This document shows positions 16,517 through 25,304 of a DNA stretch of 64,000 nucleotides, one piece after another. The position numbers and the translations under genes were made by a program. This DNA is from Amycolatopsis xylanica. Lineage in GTDB: Bacteria > Actinomycetota > Actinomycetes > Mycobacteriales > Pseudonocardiaceae. The DNA lies in contig NZ_FNON01000008.1 in the NCBI RefSeq assembly GCF_900107045.1, positions 1-64,000 on the forward strand, given 5' to 3'. The notes beneath the pieces are model-generated. The model ran no database searches and was not told the DNA's origin. It saw only the letters and a list, made by a program, of their open reading frames with translations. How positions within the stretch are numbered: position 1 is the first letter of the stretch; every line of letters starts with the position of its first letter.

Positions 16517-18484
16517 TCACACGATCACTCCCGCGAGCTGAGCCTCCTCGGCGATGCGGCGCTGCTCGGACGGCACGTGCGCGACCGGCGTCAGTGCGAG
16601 CACCGCACGCGCGATCGCGTCGGAGTCGCGCAAGGTCACCGAATCGACGCCAGGCCGGATGCCGGTGGCGGTCACCCAGTGCACGGATTCGGTCGGCACC
16701 CCGTACGCGAACCGGCGCGGGTGGACGCGGCCGTGCCCGTCGATCACGTGATAGGGCCGGTCGGTCACGGCGAGCCCGCCGGTCTCGTGGAACGTGCCGT
16801 CGTCGCTTTCGATGCGGTAGGGGCTGATCTGCTCGGTGGCCAGCAGCTGGCGCAGCAGCGGATCGGCCGTGCGGCGCAGGTCCGGCTCCGGCAGCCGCGC
16901 CTCGATGAGCACGGTCGCGCGGATCGGCTGGCCGGGCACCAGCTCGGATTCGGCGATGAACACCCGGTGTTTCGTGTCGAGCCGGATGACCGTGCCGGGG
17001 CCGGTGATCACCAGCACCCCGGCCTCGATCAGCGCGATCATCTCCTCGATGCGCGAGACCGGCGGGCCGACCGAGAGGAACGCGTTGAGCGGGGTGTACC
17101 AGCCTTCGAGGTCGTCGCGGTGCGAATTCCCTTCCAGGCCACCGTGATCGACCGCGAGCCGGATGTCGTTGCGCAGGTCGCGCAGCACGTCCAGCGCCGC
17201 CTTGAGCGGACCGCTGACGTTGCCCGCCCGTGCCGCGCGCACGTCGTCGTGCAGGTATTCGAGCAGCCACGCGGTGAAGTGCTCGCGGTCGGCGAATTCG
17301 CGGTCACCGTAAGGGTTCGTGAGCTTCTCCCAGTCCCAGCGATGCGCCGGGGTGATGCCGTAGGAGTCGAGCAGCCAGCCGGGATCCTCGTCCGACGGCA
17401 GCGCGAGGTACTTGCCGATGATCGCGTCCTTCTCGTCGCCGCGGCCCCAGGATTCGAGGAGCGTGCCGTAGTAGACGCTCTCGACCTCCTTCGCGATGAC
17501 CGGCCACAGCTCGGAGGTGAACTGCACGCGCACGCCCTCTTCCGCGCGGCGGCGCAGCTGCGCGATGTACTCCGGCGTCAGCAGCCGCGGGTGGTAGCGC
17601 CCGGTCGCGCCCTTCTCGTTCTCGCCGCGCGCGTGGTACGGCACGCCGCGCCGCGAGCTGGCGTAGAGCTTGGGCTCGTTGCCGGACGGGCGATAGACCA
17701 GCCTGCCGTCCTCCCGCGCGAAGTAGCCGCCACGGCCCGAGGTGAACAAGGCCATGTGGTCGAAGAAGTTCAGGCCGAGCCCGCGCAGCAGCACCGGCTG
17801 TCCCGCCTCGATCTGCCCGAGGTCCAGGTCGGCGGGGTTGGCCGGGGTGATGTAGGTCAGGTAGTGGATCCGCGCGAGCTGCGCGGTGCGCTCCTCACGC
17901 GGCGAAAGGTGCGCGGGCACGTGGCCGACCGCGAGCACGATCGCGTCGAGCTGGTTGAGCCGCACACCGTTGTCGAGCCGGACGCCTTGCGGGCCACCGA
18001 ACACGCCGAGTGTGTCGGCCATCGCGATCACGCGGGACTGGTGGACGACGACCTTCACGTGATCCGGCGCGCGGACGACCACGTTCTGGAAGCTGCTGTG
18101 CAGGTAGCGGCCATAGAACGCGCGGGTCGGGTAGGTGTCGGGGCCGAGGTCGCGAGCTTCGGCGAGCGTGGCGTCGTCGAGCTCGGTCGAGTCGGAGAAC
18201 GTCTTGGTCCACTCGTACAGGCTCGGGCCGGGCTCGATCGGCCCGTCGATCTGGGTGCTCTCGTCGGTGTAGATGGTGATCTGCGACGCGACGGTGTTCA
18301 TCAGCAGGTGCCGTGACTGGTCGGCGCGCCAGATCGTCCCCGCCCCGGGTTCCGACGGGTCGACGACGTGGATGACCAGCGCCTCACACGACGGCGACGC
18401 GCGCTCGTTGGCGAGCAGCCGTTCCAAAGTGGACAGTCCGCGCGGACCGGCGCCGACGATGCAGATCTCGACCTTGCCGCCCAT
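16517..18484 (-). CDS. Large FAD/NAD(P)-binding protein (NAD_binding_9 type)
   Basis: 655 aa from ATG 18484. The N-terminus is a dinucleotide fold, ICIVGAGPRGLSTLERLL (about 5-23), then GTIWRADQSRHLLMNT, typical of actinobacterial FAD-NAD(P)-binding proteins related to lysine/ornithine N-hydroxylases. A second Rossmann-like segment (AIVLAVGHVPAHLS) is present. The C-terminal 250 residues are specific to this family. The reaction is unknown; oxidation or N-hydroxylation of an aminophenol/anthranilate product is a reasonable guess from context. It is the last gene of a minus-strand set NAT-like, small ORF, FAD protein. A 10-bp hairpin lies 18 nt upstream of the start. Confidence 0.75.
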   Translation of the reverse strand: MGGKVEICIVGAGPRGLSTLERLLANERASPSCEALVIHVVDPSEPGAGTIWRADQSRHLLMNTVASQITIYTDESTQIDGPIEPGPSLYEWTKTFSDSTELDDATLAEARDLGPDTYPTRAFYGRYLHSSFQNVVVRAPDHVKVVVHQSRVIAMADTLGVFGGPQGVRLDNGVRLNQLDAIVLAVGHVPAHLSPREERTAQLARIHYLTYITPANPADLDLGQIEAGQPVLLRGLGLNFFDHMALFTSGRGGYFAREDGRLVYRPSGNEPKLYASSRRGVPYHARGENEKGATGRYHPRLLTPEYIAQLRRRAEEGVRVQFTSELWPVIAKEVESVYYGTLLESWGRGDEKDAIIGKYLALPSDEDPGWLLDSYGITPAHRWDWEKLTNPYGDREFADREHFTAWLLEYLHDDVRAARAGNVSGPLKAALDVLRDLRNDIRLAVDHGGLEGNSHRDDLEGWYTPLNAFLSVGPPVSRIEEMIALIEAGVLVITGPGTVIRLDTKHRVFIAESELVPGQPIRATVLIEARLPEPDLRRTADPLLRQLLATEQISPYRIESDDGTFHETGGLAVTDRPYHVIDGHGRVHPRRFAYGVPTESVHWVTATGIRPGVDSVTLRDSDAIARAVLALTPVAHVPSEQRRIAEEAQLAGVIV

Positions 18485-18502
18485 GGCCGGCACTCCCGTT
18501 CC

Positions 18503-18540
18503 CTCTGCGAGCACATCCCCGGTCTTGGATGCTCGCAGAG
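18503..18540 (-). repeat. Leader hairpin just upstream of the FAD-protein start
   Basis: CTCTGCGAGC (18503-18512) and GCTCGCAGAG (18531-18540) are perfect 10-bp arms. The hairpin lies within 20 nt of the start codon, so it would sit in the 5' leader and could affect translation. Confidence 0.55.
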
Positions 18541-18571
18541 CGTGGCGCCGGTGACCAGGCCGGGCGAGCCC

Positions 18572-18598
18572 GGTCCGTCAGGTCCGTCAGGTACGTCC
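18572..18598. repeat. Three tandem 9-bp units in the FAD-protein leader
   Basis: GGTCCGTCA, GGTCCGTCA and GGTACGTCC in direct succession (18572-18598). This is an operator-like tandem repeat upstream of the FAD gene. Confidence 0.5.
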
Positions 18599-18618
18599 AG
18601 GCCTGCCCCGGACGACAT

Positions 18619-18661
18619 GAACGCCACTTGCGCAACGTCGGGCGTCGCAGAAGTGGCGTTC
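18619..18661 (-). repeat. Hairpin downstream of the small Trp-rich ORF
   Basis: GAACGCCACTT (18619-18629) with AAGTGGCGTTC (18651-18661), extended by TGCG/CGCA. On the minus strand it starts 18 nt after the stop of the 45-aa ORF. No T-tract follows. It could be a terminator, an mRNA stabiliser or an attenuator. Confidence 0.55.
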
Positions 18662-18679
18662 GGGCGGATGGGCAGGCGA

Positions 18680-18817
18680 TCAGCGCGTCATCGCCCTGAT
18701 CCAGTCGGCCAGGCTCGCGCCAGGCGGGTCGGGCCATTCCGGCCAGAAGAGCGGTGATTCGTTCGGTGAGTTCAGCCAGTAGCACATCGGCCAACATCCC
18801 GTCTTTGTCGTTTTCAT
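18680..18817 (-). CDS. Small Trp/Pro-rich ORF (35-45 aa), candidate peptide
   Basis: From ATG 18817 to TGA 18680-18682 is 45 codons; an internal ATG at 18787 gives 35. The protein ends in a striking segment SPLFWPEWPDPPGASLADWI followed by RAMTR. Five Trp and seven Pro in 45 residues are unusual. From codon 11 on, third positions are about 80% G/C, as expected for a coding frame here, whereas the overlapping MLADVLLAEL frame is much poorer. It sits between the NAT-like gene and the FAD gene on the same strand. No good Shine-Dalgarno precedes either ATG; an AAGGAGG lies about 41 nt upstream of 18817. It may be a substrate peptide, a leader peptide or a small protein; I do not recognise it. Confidence 0.5.
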   Translation of the reverse strand: MKTTKTGCWPMCYWLNSPNESPLFWPEWPDPPGASLADWIRAMTR

Positions 18818-18876
18818 CGGGTGGAGGAAAAGGCGAACCGGCAGCGCCGGTGGGTAAACCTCCTTCCTTTTTCAGG

Positions 18877-19650
18877 TCACACCGGGTCTTGGCCCGGCAG
18901 GTCTGGCAACCGGTCCAATTCGATCCCGAACGACTTGCGCACCTCGTCGAGGAACTCGTCGTCCTCCAGCACTTCGATCGTCCGCTTGCCGTTCTCGAAC
19001 CGGGTCAGCACCCGGCCCTTCAGTTTGATCCGGCCCTCCGGGGTGGCGATGGACGCCCACAAAGCACTGTCCAAAGGAGAGTCCGGCGCGGTGCGCAGCC
19101 ACCACAGCGGCGCCTCGAAATCGGTGAGTGAACGCTCACGGACTTCCACGCGGTACAAGGGATTCCCGTCCCGCAGCACGTCAACGTCGCCGTCCGGCGC
19201 GTCGACCACCTGGAACTCGCCCTCGAAGTCGCTTTGCGTGTGCCGCAGGTCGAGCCTGAGCGGTTTCCTTGCGGCGAACCAGTATCCGACGTCCACGAGC
19301 CAAGGTTCGTGGTGATCGACTCTGAGCACAAGATGCCCGTTCAGCGGGCCAAGGCGGCCGTCGGGGCCGACGACCCGCGCGCCGAGCAGCGAGACCTTGA
19401 ACCCCAGTTCACGCAACAGTGACGCGAACAAGGAATTCAGCTCGGCTCCCGCGCCTCCCCTGCCGCGGACCACCTTGTCCAGCACGGCATCCCCGAGCAC
19501 GATCGGTTCCTTGAACTGGAAGCCGAAGGTCTCGAACGGAATCGACTCCAGATGACGTTCTTGCAGGTGACGTAGCGCGTCGAAGTCGATCTCGAACGGC
19601 CTTCGCGTTCCGATCCGGTCCAGATAAGCCGCTACATCAGCTTTTTCCAT
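18877..19650 (-). CDS. Arylamine N-acetyltransferase-fold protein lacking the catalytic Cys
   Basis: 257 aa, normal NAT length. The protein aligns along the NAT family: YLDRIGTRRP, LRHLQERHLESIPFETF, LNGHLVLRV (His106 of the triad) and WLVDVGYW (Asp120). The active-site block that normally reads RGGxCxELN is RGGAGAELN (64-72), so the nucleophilic Cys is Gly68. The codon is GGA on direct reading. Classical acetyl-CoA or amide-synthase chemistry through a thioester is therefore not expected; it may bind an arylamine or a partner protein, or act by another mechanism. GGAGGAG lies 10 nt before ATG 19650. Its 3-hydroxyanthranilate context fits an aminophenol ligand (inference). Confidence 0.88.
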   Translation of the reverse strand: MEKADVAAYLDRIGTRRPFEIDFDALRHLQERHLESIPFETFGFQFKEPIVLGDAVLDKVVRGRGGAGAELNSLFASLLRELGFKVSLLGARVVGPDGRLGPLNGHLVLRVDHHEPWLVDVGYWFAARKPLRLDLRHTQSDFEGEFQVVDAPDGDVDVLRDGNPLYRVEVRERSLTDFEAPLWWLRTAPDSPLDSALWASIATPEGRIKLKGRVLTRFENGKRTIEVLEDDEFLDEVRKSFGIELDRLPDLPGQDPV

Positions 19651-19760
19651 TGCCGTGGCACTCCTCCGGCGCGAGAGATGAATCGGCTTCCCATCCTGAA
19701 ACCGGACAAGGGAAGCCGCCATCCACGCTCACCGCACTACGTCAAGTCGCCGGCGAGCTT

Positions 19761-21917
19761 TTACCTGCCGGACAACACCGCGTGTCCGCGCCCACGCGCA
19801 TAGTCGATGATCTGCTCACGGCGCAGCCGCCTGCCCGCCGCCAGCGCTGCTTCGGCGGCGGACGGCGCGAGCAGGCGCCGCGCGGAGGTCTCGGCCGCTT
19901 CGAGTTGTTCGCGCCAGCGTGGGCTTTCCTCGCCTTGCACCGTATTACGCATGCGTGCCGACGCACCTATCAGCCGCAGCGCGCGCTCCGCCTGCCCCTT
20001 GCGGGCGGCGACCACGGCGAGCCCGTCGATGAGGTACGCGGGCCCGCGGAAATCACCGGGCTGCAACAGCAAACCCTCGGTGAACAACGCCTCGGCCCGG
20101 TCGAGTTCTTTACGAGCCAACGCGACCACGCCCGCCGTGTGCAGGATCGCGGTCAGCTTGGCGCCGTTCGCGCGCAGCACCGGCAACGCCGCGGAAACGA
20201 GTTCGTGCGCTCGCTCGTTGTCACCGTTCTGCAGAGCCGCCCACGCGTAGTTGTGACGGCAGAACGCTATGTCGAGCGGGCTGGGTATTTCTTTGATCTC
20301 GCGAAGAATGTCGAGGCATTCCTGATAACAGACACAGGCGGGACCGTAATCACCGAGCGACACCCGGATACCGGCGAGCACGCTCAGCGCGCGGGCGACC
20401 GCGAGCGGGCTGTCGGCCGTCCGCGCGAACGCGAACGCGCGCTCGGCGAGCTGGCGCGCGACGATCTTGTTGCCGTCCATCACCTCGAGCCAGGCCAGAT
20501 GCACGAGCGCGAGGCTGCGGTCGGCCGGTGAGCACGGCGTCCGCGCGAGCACCGTCGTGAGCAGCTTCCGGCCCTCGGACATGTAGCCCTGGCGCCGCCA
20601 GCACACGGTCAGCGCCGTCGCGAGCAGCAATTCGCGGTCGTCGCCGCGCTCACAGGCGGCTTCGACCGCCTTGCGCAGATTCTTGCTCTCGTCGGAAAGC
20701 CGTTCTATCAGCCCCGGCGGCGCGCTCGGGGTGAACACCGCGTCGACGAGCGGGCGGCACAGCGCGACCGCCCAGTCGATGCCCCGTGCCCGCCACGGGC
20801 CGGACTCGGCGGCCTCGTGCAGCCGCTCCTCGCCGAACCGCCGGATCGCTTCCAGCTGGTGATACCGCGTCGGCCCGCCGGGCACGGCGGTGGCGATCAC
20901 CAGCGAGCGCACCGCGAGCGAGCGCACCAGTCCCTCGACGTCCTTGCCGGAGATGCCGGCGTCGGTGCACACGGCCTTGGCCATGTCCGAATCGAAGCCA
21001 GCTTCGAGCAGCGAGAGCCTGCGGAACACGCGTTTCTCCTGCGCGCCCAGCAGATCGTGGGTGACGGTGAGCGCGGCGGCCAGCCCGTACCGGCCCGCCG
21101 AGGTGAACCTCGTCGCGATCGCGCCGATCGGCAGCGTGTCGGCGAGCCGGGCGGCCAGCTCGATGGCGAGCGGGATCCCGGACAGCCGCTCGCAGATCGT
21201 CTCGACGGTCGCGGAGCCGTCTTCGTCGAGGGTGCCCGCGCGCTCGGCGAACAGGCGCGCGGACGCGGCGGCCGCCAGCGGGCCGACCGCGAAGATCATC
21301 TCGCCCGGCACGCCCAGCGGCGCGCGGCTGGTGACCAGCACGCGCAGGCCGGGACAGCGGCCGAGCAGCAGTTCCACCAGGTGGGCGCAGTCGGCGGCGA
21401 CGTGCTCGGCCTGGTCGAGCACGATCAGCACCCGGCGCGAGCCGACCACCCTCGCGATCGCGGCGGCCACCGGCTCACCCGGCTGCTCGGGGATGCCCAG
21501 CAGGCCGGCGACCGTCTGCGGGACCAGCTCGCCGCCGGTCACCGCGGCCAGCTCGACCAGCAGCATGCCGTCGGGGCGCACGCCGCGGGTGCGGGTGGCC
21601 AGCTCGATCGCGAACCGGGTCTTGCCGATGCCCTCGGGGCCGGTCAGCGTCAGCAGCCTGGTGCGCTTCAGCGAGCGCGCGACCTCGGCGAGGTCGGCGT
21701 CCCGCCCGAGGAAGCTGTCGGCGGGGGCGGTCAGCTCGGCGGCGAAGGCGCGCGGGACGAGCGCGTGTTCCTCGCCGGGTTCGCTGCGGGTCCGCTGCCG
21801 GTAGGCACGCTGACGGCACGCGTTGGAGCAGTAGCGGGCTCGCCGCCCGGGGTCCTGTTCCGCTCGGACGGGCAGCGCGGCACCACACTGCTGGCAGCAG
21901 TCCGCCAGGTCGAACAC
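19761..21917 (-). CDS. STAND P-loop ATPase/TPR regulator with N-terminal zinc-ribbon-like motif
   Basis: 718 aa from GTG 21917 (AAGGGGG just upstream; a longer frame reaches ATG 21983 without a ribosome site). The N-terminus carries CCQQCGAALP followed by RYCSNACRQRAYRQR, a Cys4 zinc-binding module with a basic tail. Next comes an NB-ARC-like ATPase with Walker A TGPEGIGKT and Walker B RRVLIVLDQAEH, then TPR-like helices to the C-terminus. There is no C-terminal LuxR HTH, so the zinc module may be the DNA-contacting part (inference). It faces the LAL regulator at 22134 across a short divergent promoter, and both probably control the island. Confidence 0.8.
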   Translation of the reverse strand: MFDLADCCQQCGAALPVRAEQDPGRRARYCSNACRQRAYRQRTRSEPGEEHALVPRAFAAELTAPADSFLGRDADLAEVARSLKRTRLLTLTGPEGIGKTRFAIELATRTRGVRPDGMLLVELAAVTGGELVPQTVAGLLGIPEQPGEPVAAAIARVVGSRRVLIVLDQAEHVAADCAHLVELLLGRCPGLRVLVTSRAPLGVPGEMIFAVGPLAAAASARLFAERAGTLDEDGSATVETICERLSGIPLAIELAARLADTLPIGAIATRFTSAGRYGLAAALTVTHDLLGAQEKRVFRRLSLLEAGFDSDMAKAVCTDAGISGKDVEGLVRSLAVRSLVIATAVPGGPTRYHQLEAIRRFGEERLHEAAESGPWRARGIDWAVALCRPLVDAVFTPSAPPGLIERLSDESKNLRKAVEAACERGDDRELLLATALTVCWRRQGYMSEGRKLLTTVLARTPCSPADRSLALVHLAWLEVMDGNKIVARQLAERAFAFARTADSPLAVARALSVLAGIRVSLGDYGPACVCYQECLDILREIKEIPSPLDIAFCRHNYAWAALQNGDNERAHELVSAALPVLRANGAKLTAILHTAGVVALARKELDRAEALFTEGLLLQPGDFRGPAYLIDGLAVVAARKGQAERALRLIGASARMRNTVQGEESPRWREQLEAAETSARRLLAPSAAEAALAAGRRLRREQIIDYARGRGHAVLSGR

Positions 21918-22081
21918 CAAACCCCCTTGAAATTCCCTTTTCAACGGATCTTGATCCTCCGGCCGGAGCCGGGGGGTGCGCATCGGAAAATCGGGCAGTA
22001 TCCTGCCGTCATCCTCCTGTGTACCGGTAAACGCCTGATAGACGCGCTCTGTACGTAATGAACAGGGGGCATCTGATCGAT

Positions 22082-22102
22082 CGTGTACGAGCCTAGTACA
22101 CG
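22082..22102. promoter_or_regulatory. Palindromic operator in the divergent regulator promoter
   Basis: CGTGTAC-7 nt-GTACACG, perfect 7-bp arms, 32 bp upstream of the probable LAL start at 22134. A possible -35/-10 pair TTGAGT (22105) and TTTGTA/TGTAGA (22125-22131) would give a leaderless or nearly leaderless transcript. Confidence 0.5.
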
Positions 22103-22133
22103 AATTGAGTCCAATCAGTTACGCTTTGTAGAC

Positions 22134-24722
22134 GTGACCGGCGATGCGTCCCCCGAGGGGAGTGACCAGCCCGCTCTGGCGGACCACCTCCGCAGGCTGG
22201 AGCAGCTGATCGCCGCGTCCCTGCGCCTCGAACCGGGTATCGACCAAGCGGCCGCTTTGGCGGAGGTGCAGCGGGTAAGCGCTTCCGCGCTGCGTGCGGC
22301 GGTGGCGGGCGCGCGCGGGCAGGGTGTCACCTGGCGGGAACTCGCGAAGGGCGTCGGCATGCCCGCGATGACCCTGCACGGGCAGTTCCGGTCCGGCCGC
22401 GGGGTGATAGCAGTCGGCAATAGCACCACCGACCCGCCCAAGCCCGCCGTCCGCCAGCCCGGCGCCGCCGCGCAGAAGCGCTACGTCTGCCCGCCGCCGC
22501 GCGACCGGTTCATCGGCCGGGAACGCGAACTCACCGAGCTGCGCGGGGTGCTGGCCAAGAACCGGATGGTCACGCTGGTCGGCTGCGCCGGCGTCGGCAA
22601 GTCCCGGCTGGCGGGCGAGTTCCTGCGCGCGACCGCGGGCCGCGGCTACGGCGGTGGCGTCTGGTGGGTCGACCTGGCCCCGCTCGCCGACGGCTCGCAG
22701 GTCACCGAGGCGGTCAACTCCGCCATCCGCGACGGCCGCAACGGCTGGAAGCCCATCAACGAGGACCGGGGCAACGCGCTGCTCGTCCTCGACAGTTGCG
22801 AGCACCTCGTCGACGACTGCGCCGAGCTGCTCGAACAGCTCTCGGACAGCCATCCCCAGCTGCACGTGCTCGCCACCAGCCGCGAAGCGCTGCGCACGCT
22901 CGGCGAGGTCATCGTCAGCATCGAACCCCTGGTCGCCGCCGCGCCGTCGGCCTCGGACCCGCGCGGGGTGGACGCCGTCCGGCTCTTCGTCGACCGGGCC
23001 CGCTCGGCGGTGCCGACCTGGGAGCTGACCGACGAGCTGGTCCCCGTGGTCGCGGAACTCTGCCGCAGGCTGGACGGGCTGCCGCTGGCCGTGGAACTGG
23101 CCGCGCGCCAGATCGGCGTGCTCCCGCCCGCGTCGCTGCTGGAGCAGGCCGACCAGCGGCTCGACCTGCTCGCCGGCGGCGCGCGCACCGCGCCGGAGCG
23201 GCACCAGAGCCTGCGCGCGGCGATCGAGTGGAGCTACGACCTGCTCTGCCCGCTCGGTCAGGAGGTCTTCCGCCGGGTCGCGATCCTGCCCGGCGCGTTC
23301 GACATGCATGCCGCCACCGCGGTCTGCGCCGACCTCGGCACCGGGCCGGACGAGCTGTGGCCGGTGCTCACCGATCTCGCCGCCAAATCGCTGCTGGTGG
23401 CCAGACCCGGCACGGCGACCCGGTTCGTGCTGCTGGAGTCGCTGCGCAAGTTCGGCAGGGAACGGCTGGCCGAAGAGCACGAACTCGCCGGCGCGCACGA
23501 ACGGCTGCTGGCCTGGCTCGCGGCGCTGTCCGAGGACTGGCTGTTCGACGCCGACGAGAACCCTTCGCAGATCTACGAAGAACAGCATCTGCTGCACTAC
23601 GCCGTGACGGTCGCCGAGGAGTTGAAGGACGCCCGGTTCCCGTTGCTCTCGCTCGCGCTGGCTTCGTGGTGGCGGCGGCAGGGCGACTTCCGGCAGACCC
23701 GGCAGCTCATCGAGCGCATCCTGCCTTCCCTGCCCGAGGATTCCCCGATCCGCGCGCGCGGGCTGATCGAGCTCGCGCGCGGGCTCGAGATCCGGGGTGA
23801 CTACGTCGAAGCCGAGTTGCACGCCAAGGAAAGCCTGACGCTGAGCTCCCGGCTCGACCAGCCGACGCTGGTGGTCCGCGCGCTGATGGCACTCAGCTCG
23901 GCCTACCGCGGACTCGAGAACGCGGCCTCGGCGCTCGAGGTCGACGTGCGCGCGGTCGAGCTGCTGCGCTCACTCGACCGGCCCGCGATGCTCGCCAGCA
24001 CCCTCGCGCTGGTGGCCTGGGATCTGGTGCTGCGCCACCGCTACGCCGACGCTCAGTCCACAGTGGACGAGGTGCTCGCGTTGCTGGACAGCAACCCGGA
24101 AGAAGGGACGCTCGCGGCCGTCACGCACACCGCGGGCACCATCGCGTTGATGCGCGATCAGCTCGAAGAGGCGGCGCGGCAGTTCACCCGCTCACTGACC
24201 GCGACGATGCTCGACGCCGATAGTCCCCCGGAAGCACTAGAAGGACTGGCCGCCGTCGCAGCGCGTTCCGGTCAACCCGAACGGGCATTGCGGCTTTTCG
24301 CCGCGGCGAAGGCGACCAAACTCGCCATCAGCGCGGTCACCGAACCGTGGTCCGCGCGCCTGATGGCCGAGGAAATGGCTGCCGCGCGCGGCCAGCTTCC
24401 CGAGGCGAAGGTGATGCGCGCACAAGCGGAAGGCGCCGCGCTCACGGCCGAGCAGGCCATCGACTACGCGTTGCACGACACGCTGCCGACGGTGCCCGCG
24501 TGGGACTCTGAGCAGGTACTGACCCCGCGGGAGCATCAGGTCGCGGATCTTGTCGCGCAAGGACTGACCAACAAGCAGATCGCGCTGCGGCTCGCGATCT
24601 CGCCCCGTACGGTCGTAAGCCATCTCGAGCACATCAGGACCAAACTCGACTTGCCGACGCGTGCGCACATCACCGCCTGGGTCACCCGGATGCGCTTCGA
24701 AACGGTCCATTCTCGTCACTAG
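22134..24722 (+). CDS. LuxR-family LAL/STAND transcriptional regulator
   Basis: 862 aa from GTG 22134; the frame is open back to 22083, but that would include the operator palindrome. An N-terminal sigma-like HTH (ALRAAVAGARGQGVTWRELA, then GVGMPAMTLHGQF) is followed by a P-loop ATPase (VTLVGCAGVGKSRLAGEF; Walker B LLVLDSCEHLV), a winged-helix/TPR region, and a C-terminal LuxR HTH (LTPREHQVADLVAQGLTNKQ...RTVVSHLEHIRTKL). Such large ATP-binding regulators typically activate antibiotic clusters. It is divergent from the STAND/zinc regulator and marks the right border of the island. Confidence 0.9.
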   Translation: MTGDASPEGSDQPALADHLRRLEQLIAASLRLEPGIDQAAALAEVQRVSASALRAAVAGARGQGVTWRELAKGVGMPAMTLHGQFRSGRGVIAVGNSTTDPPKPAVRQPGAAAQKRYVCPPPRDRFIGRERELTELRGVLAKNRMVTLVGCAGVGKSRLAGEFLRATAGRGYGGGVWWVDLAPLADGSQVTEAVNSAIRDGRNGWKPINEDRGNALLVLDSCEHLVDDCAELLEQLSDSHPQLHVLATSREALRTLGEVIVSIEPLVAAAPSASDPRGVDAVRLFVDRARSAVPTWELTDELVPVVAELCRRLDGLPLAVELAARQIGVLPPASLLEQADQRLDLLAGGARTAPERHQSLRAAIEWSYDLLCPLGQEVFRRVAILPGAFDMHAATAVCADLGTGPDELWPVLTDLAAKSLLVARPGTATRFVLLESLRKFGRERLAEEHELAGAHERLLAWLAALSEDWLFDADENPSQIYEEQHLLHYAVTVAEELKDARFPLLSLALASWWRRQGDFRQTRQLIERILPSLPEDSPIRARGLIELARGLEIRGDYVEAELHAKESLTLSSRLDQPTLVVRALMALSSAYRGLENAASALEVDVRAVELLRSLDRPAMLASTLALVAWDLVLRHRYADAQSTVDEVLALLDSNPEEGTLAAVTHTAGTIALMRDQLEEAARQFTRSLTATMLDADSPPEALEGLAAVAARSGQPERALRLFAAAKATKLAISAVTEPWSARLMAEEMAAARGQLPEAKVMRAQAEGAALTAEQAIDYALHDTLPTVPAWDSEQVLTPREHQVADLVAQGLTNKQIALRLAISPRTVVSHLEHIRTKLDLPTRAHITAWVTRMRFETVHSRH

Positions 24723-24863
24723 TACGTCACATGCAACTATGGCGATAAATGCCGCAGACCATCCTTCGAGTGAAGAAATCCTTTTCATATAGGGGAAACC
24801 CGGGGAAACTCCTTACCATCAGGCGACCACTCCTGCGTAAAACGAATGGGAGGATGAGTCGCC

Positions 24864-25289
24864 GTGACACAGTCCGTGGAAGTTCCGGTCCGGGAGTTCA
24901 GTCTGCATTGGACACTGCCGGGCAGCCGCGGTGGCAGAGTGAGCTTCGAGATCTCCGGTCAGGTCAGCCTCCTCAACAACGACCGCGCCTACAAGATCGA
25001 TGGCGTCCTCTATGTTGCCGAGGGCACGACCTATTCCAAGGAGCTCGGCAACCCGAAGCTCTTCGTCCGCCGCAACGGGGTCGAGCACACCGGCAGGCAA
25101 TGGGGCTGGGAAACCATCTGCGCCAAGAAATCCTGCGAACGCCTTTGCACAATGGACGCCTATTTCGTCCGTACCGGCTATTGGGCGCCCGCCGACAGGG
25201 CCATTCAGCTCAGCATCGGCGCCGAACACGGCTTCGGCGGCCGTCAGAAGACGTACAGCCCCACCGTGACGGTGAAGCTGATCGACTAA
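24864..25289 (+). CDS. Hypothetical beta-rich protein
   Basis: 141 aa from GTG 24864, with GGGAGG 10 nt upstream. It has alternating beta strands (FSLHWTLPGSRGGRVSFEISGQVSLL, YKIDGVLYVAEG), two nearby Cys (CAKKSCERLC, three in total) and a C-terminal TVTVKLID strand. There is no signal peptide. The 140-bp upstream gap contains GGGGAAACTCC, a possible ECF-type -35. It could be a small cytosolic beta-sandwich; I do not recognise a family. Confidence 0.7.
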   Translation: MTQSVEVPVREFSLHWTLPGSRGGRVSFEISGQVSLLNNDRAYKIDGVLYVAEGTTYSKELGNPKLFVRRNGVEHTGRQWGWETICAKKSCERLCTMDAYFVRTGYWAPADRAIQLSIGAEHGFGGRQKTYSPTVTVKLID

Positions 25290-25304
25290 GTAAGTTCTTC
25301 GTTT

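Noticed and set aside
18384..18797. 137-codon minus-strand frame beginning MLADVLLAEL
   Set aside because: It runs into the FAD gene out of frame, and its codon third positions are poorer in G/C than the overlapping 45-codon Trp/Pro-rich frame.
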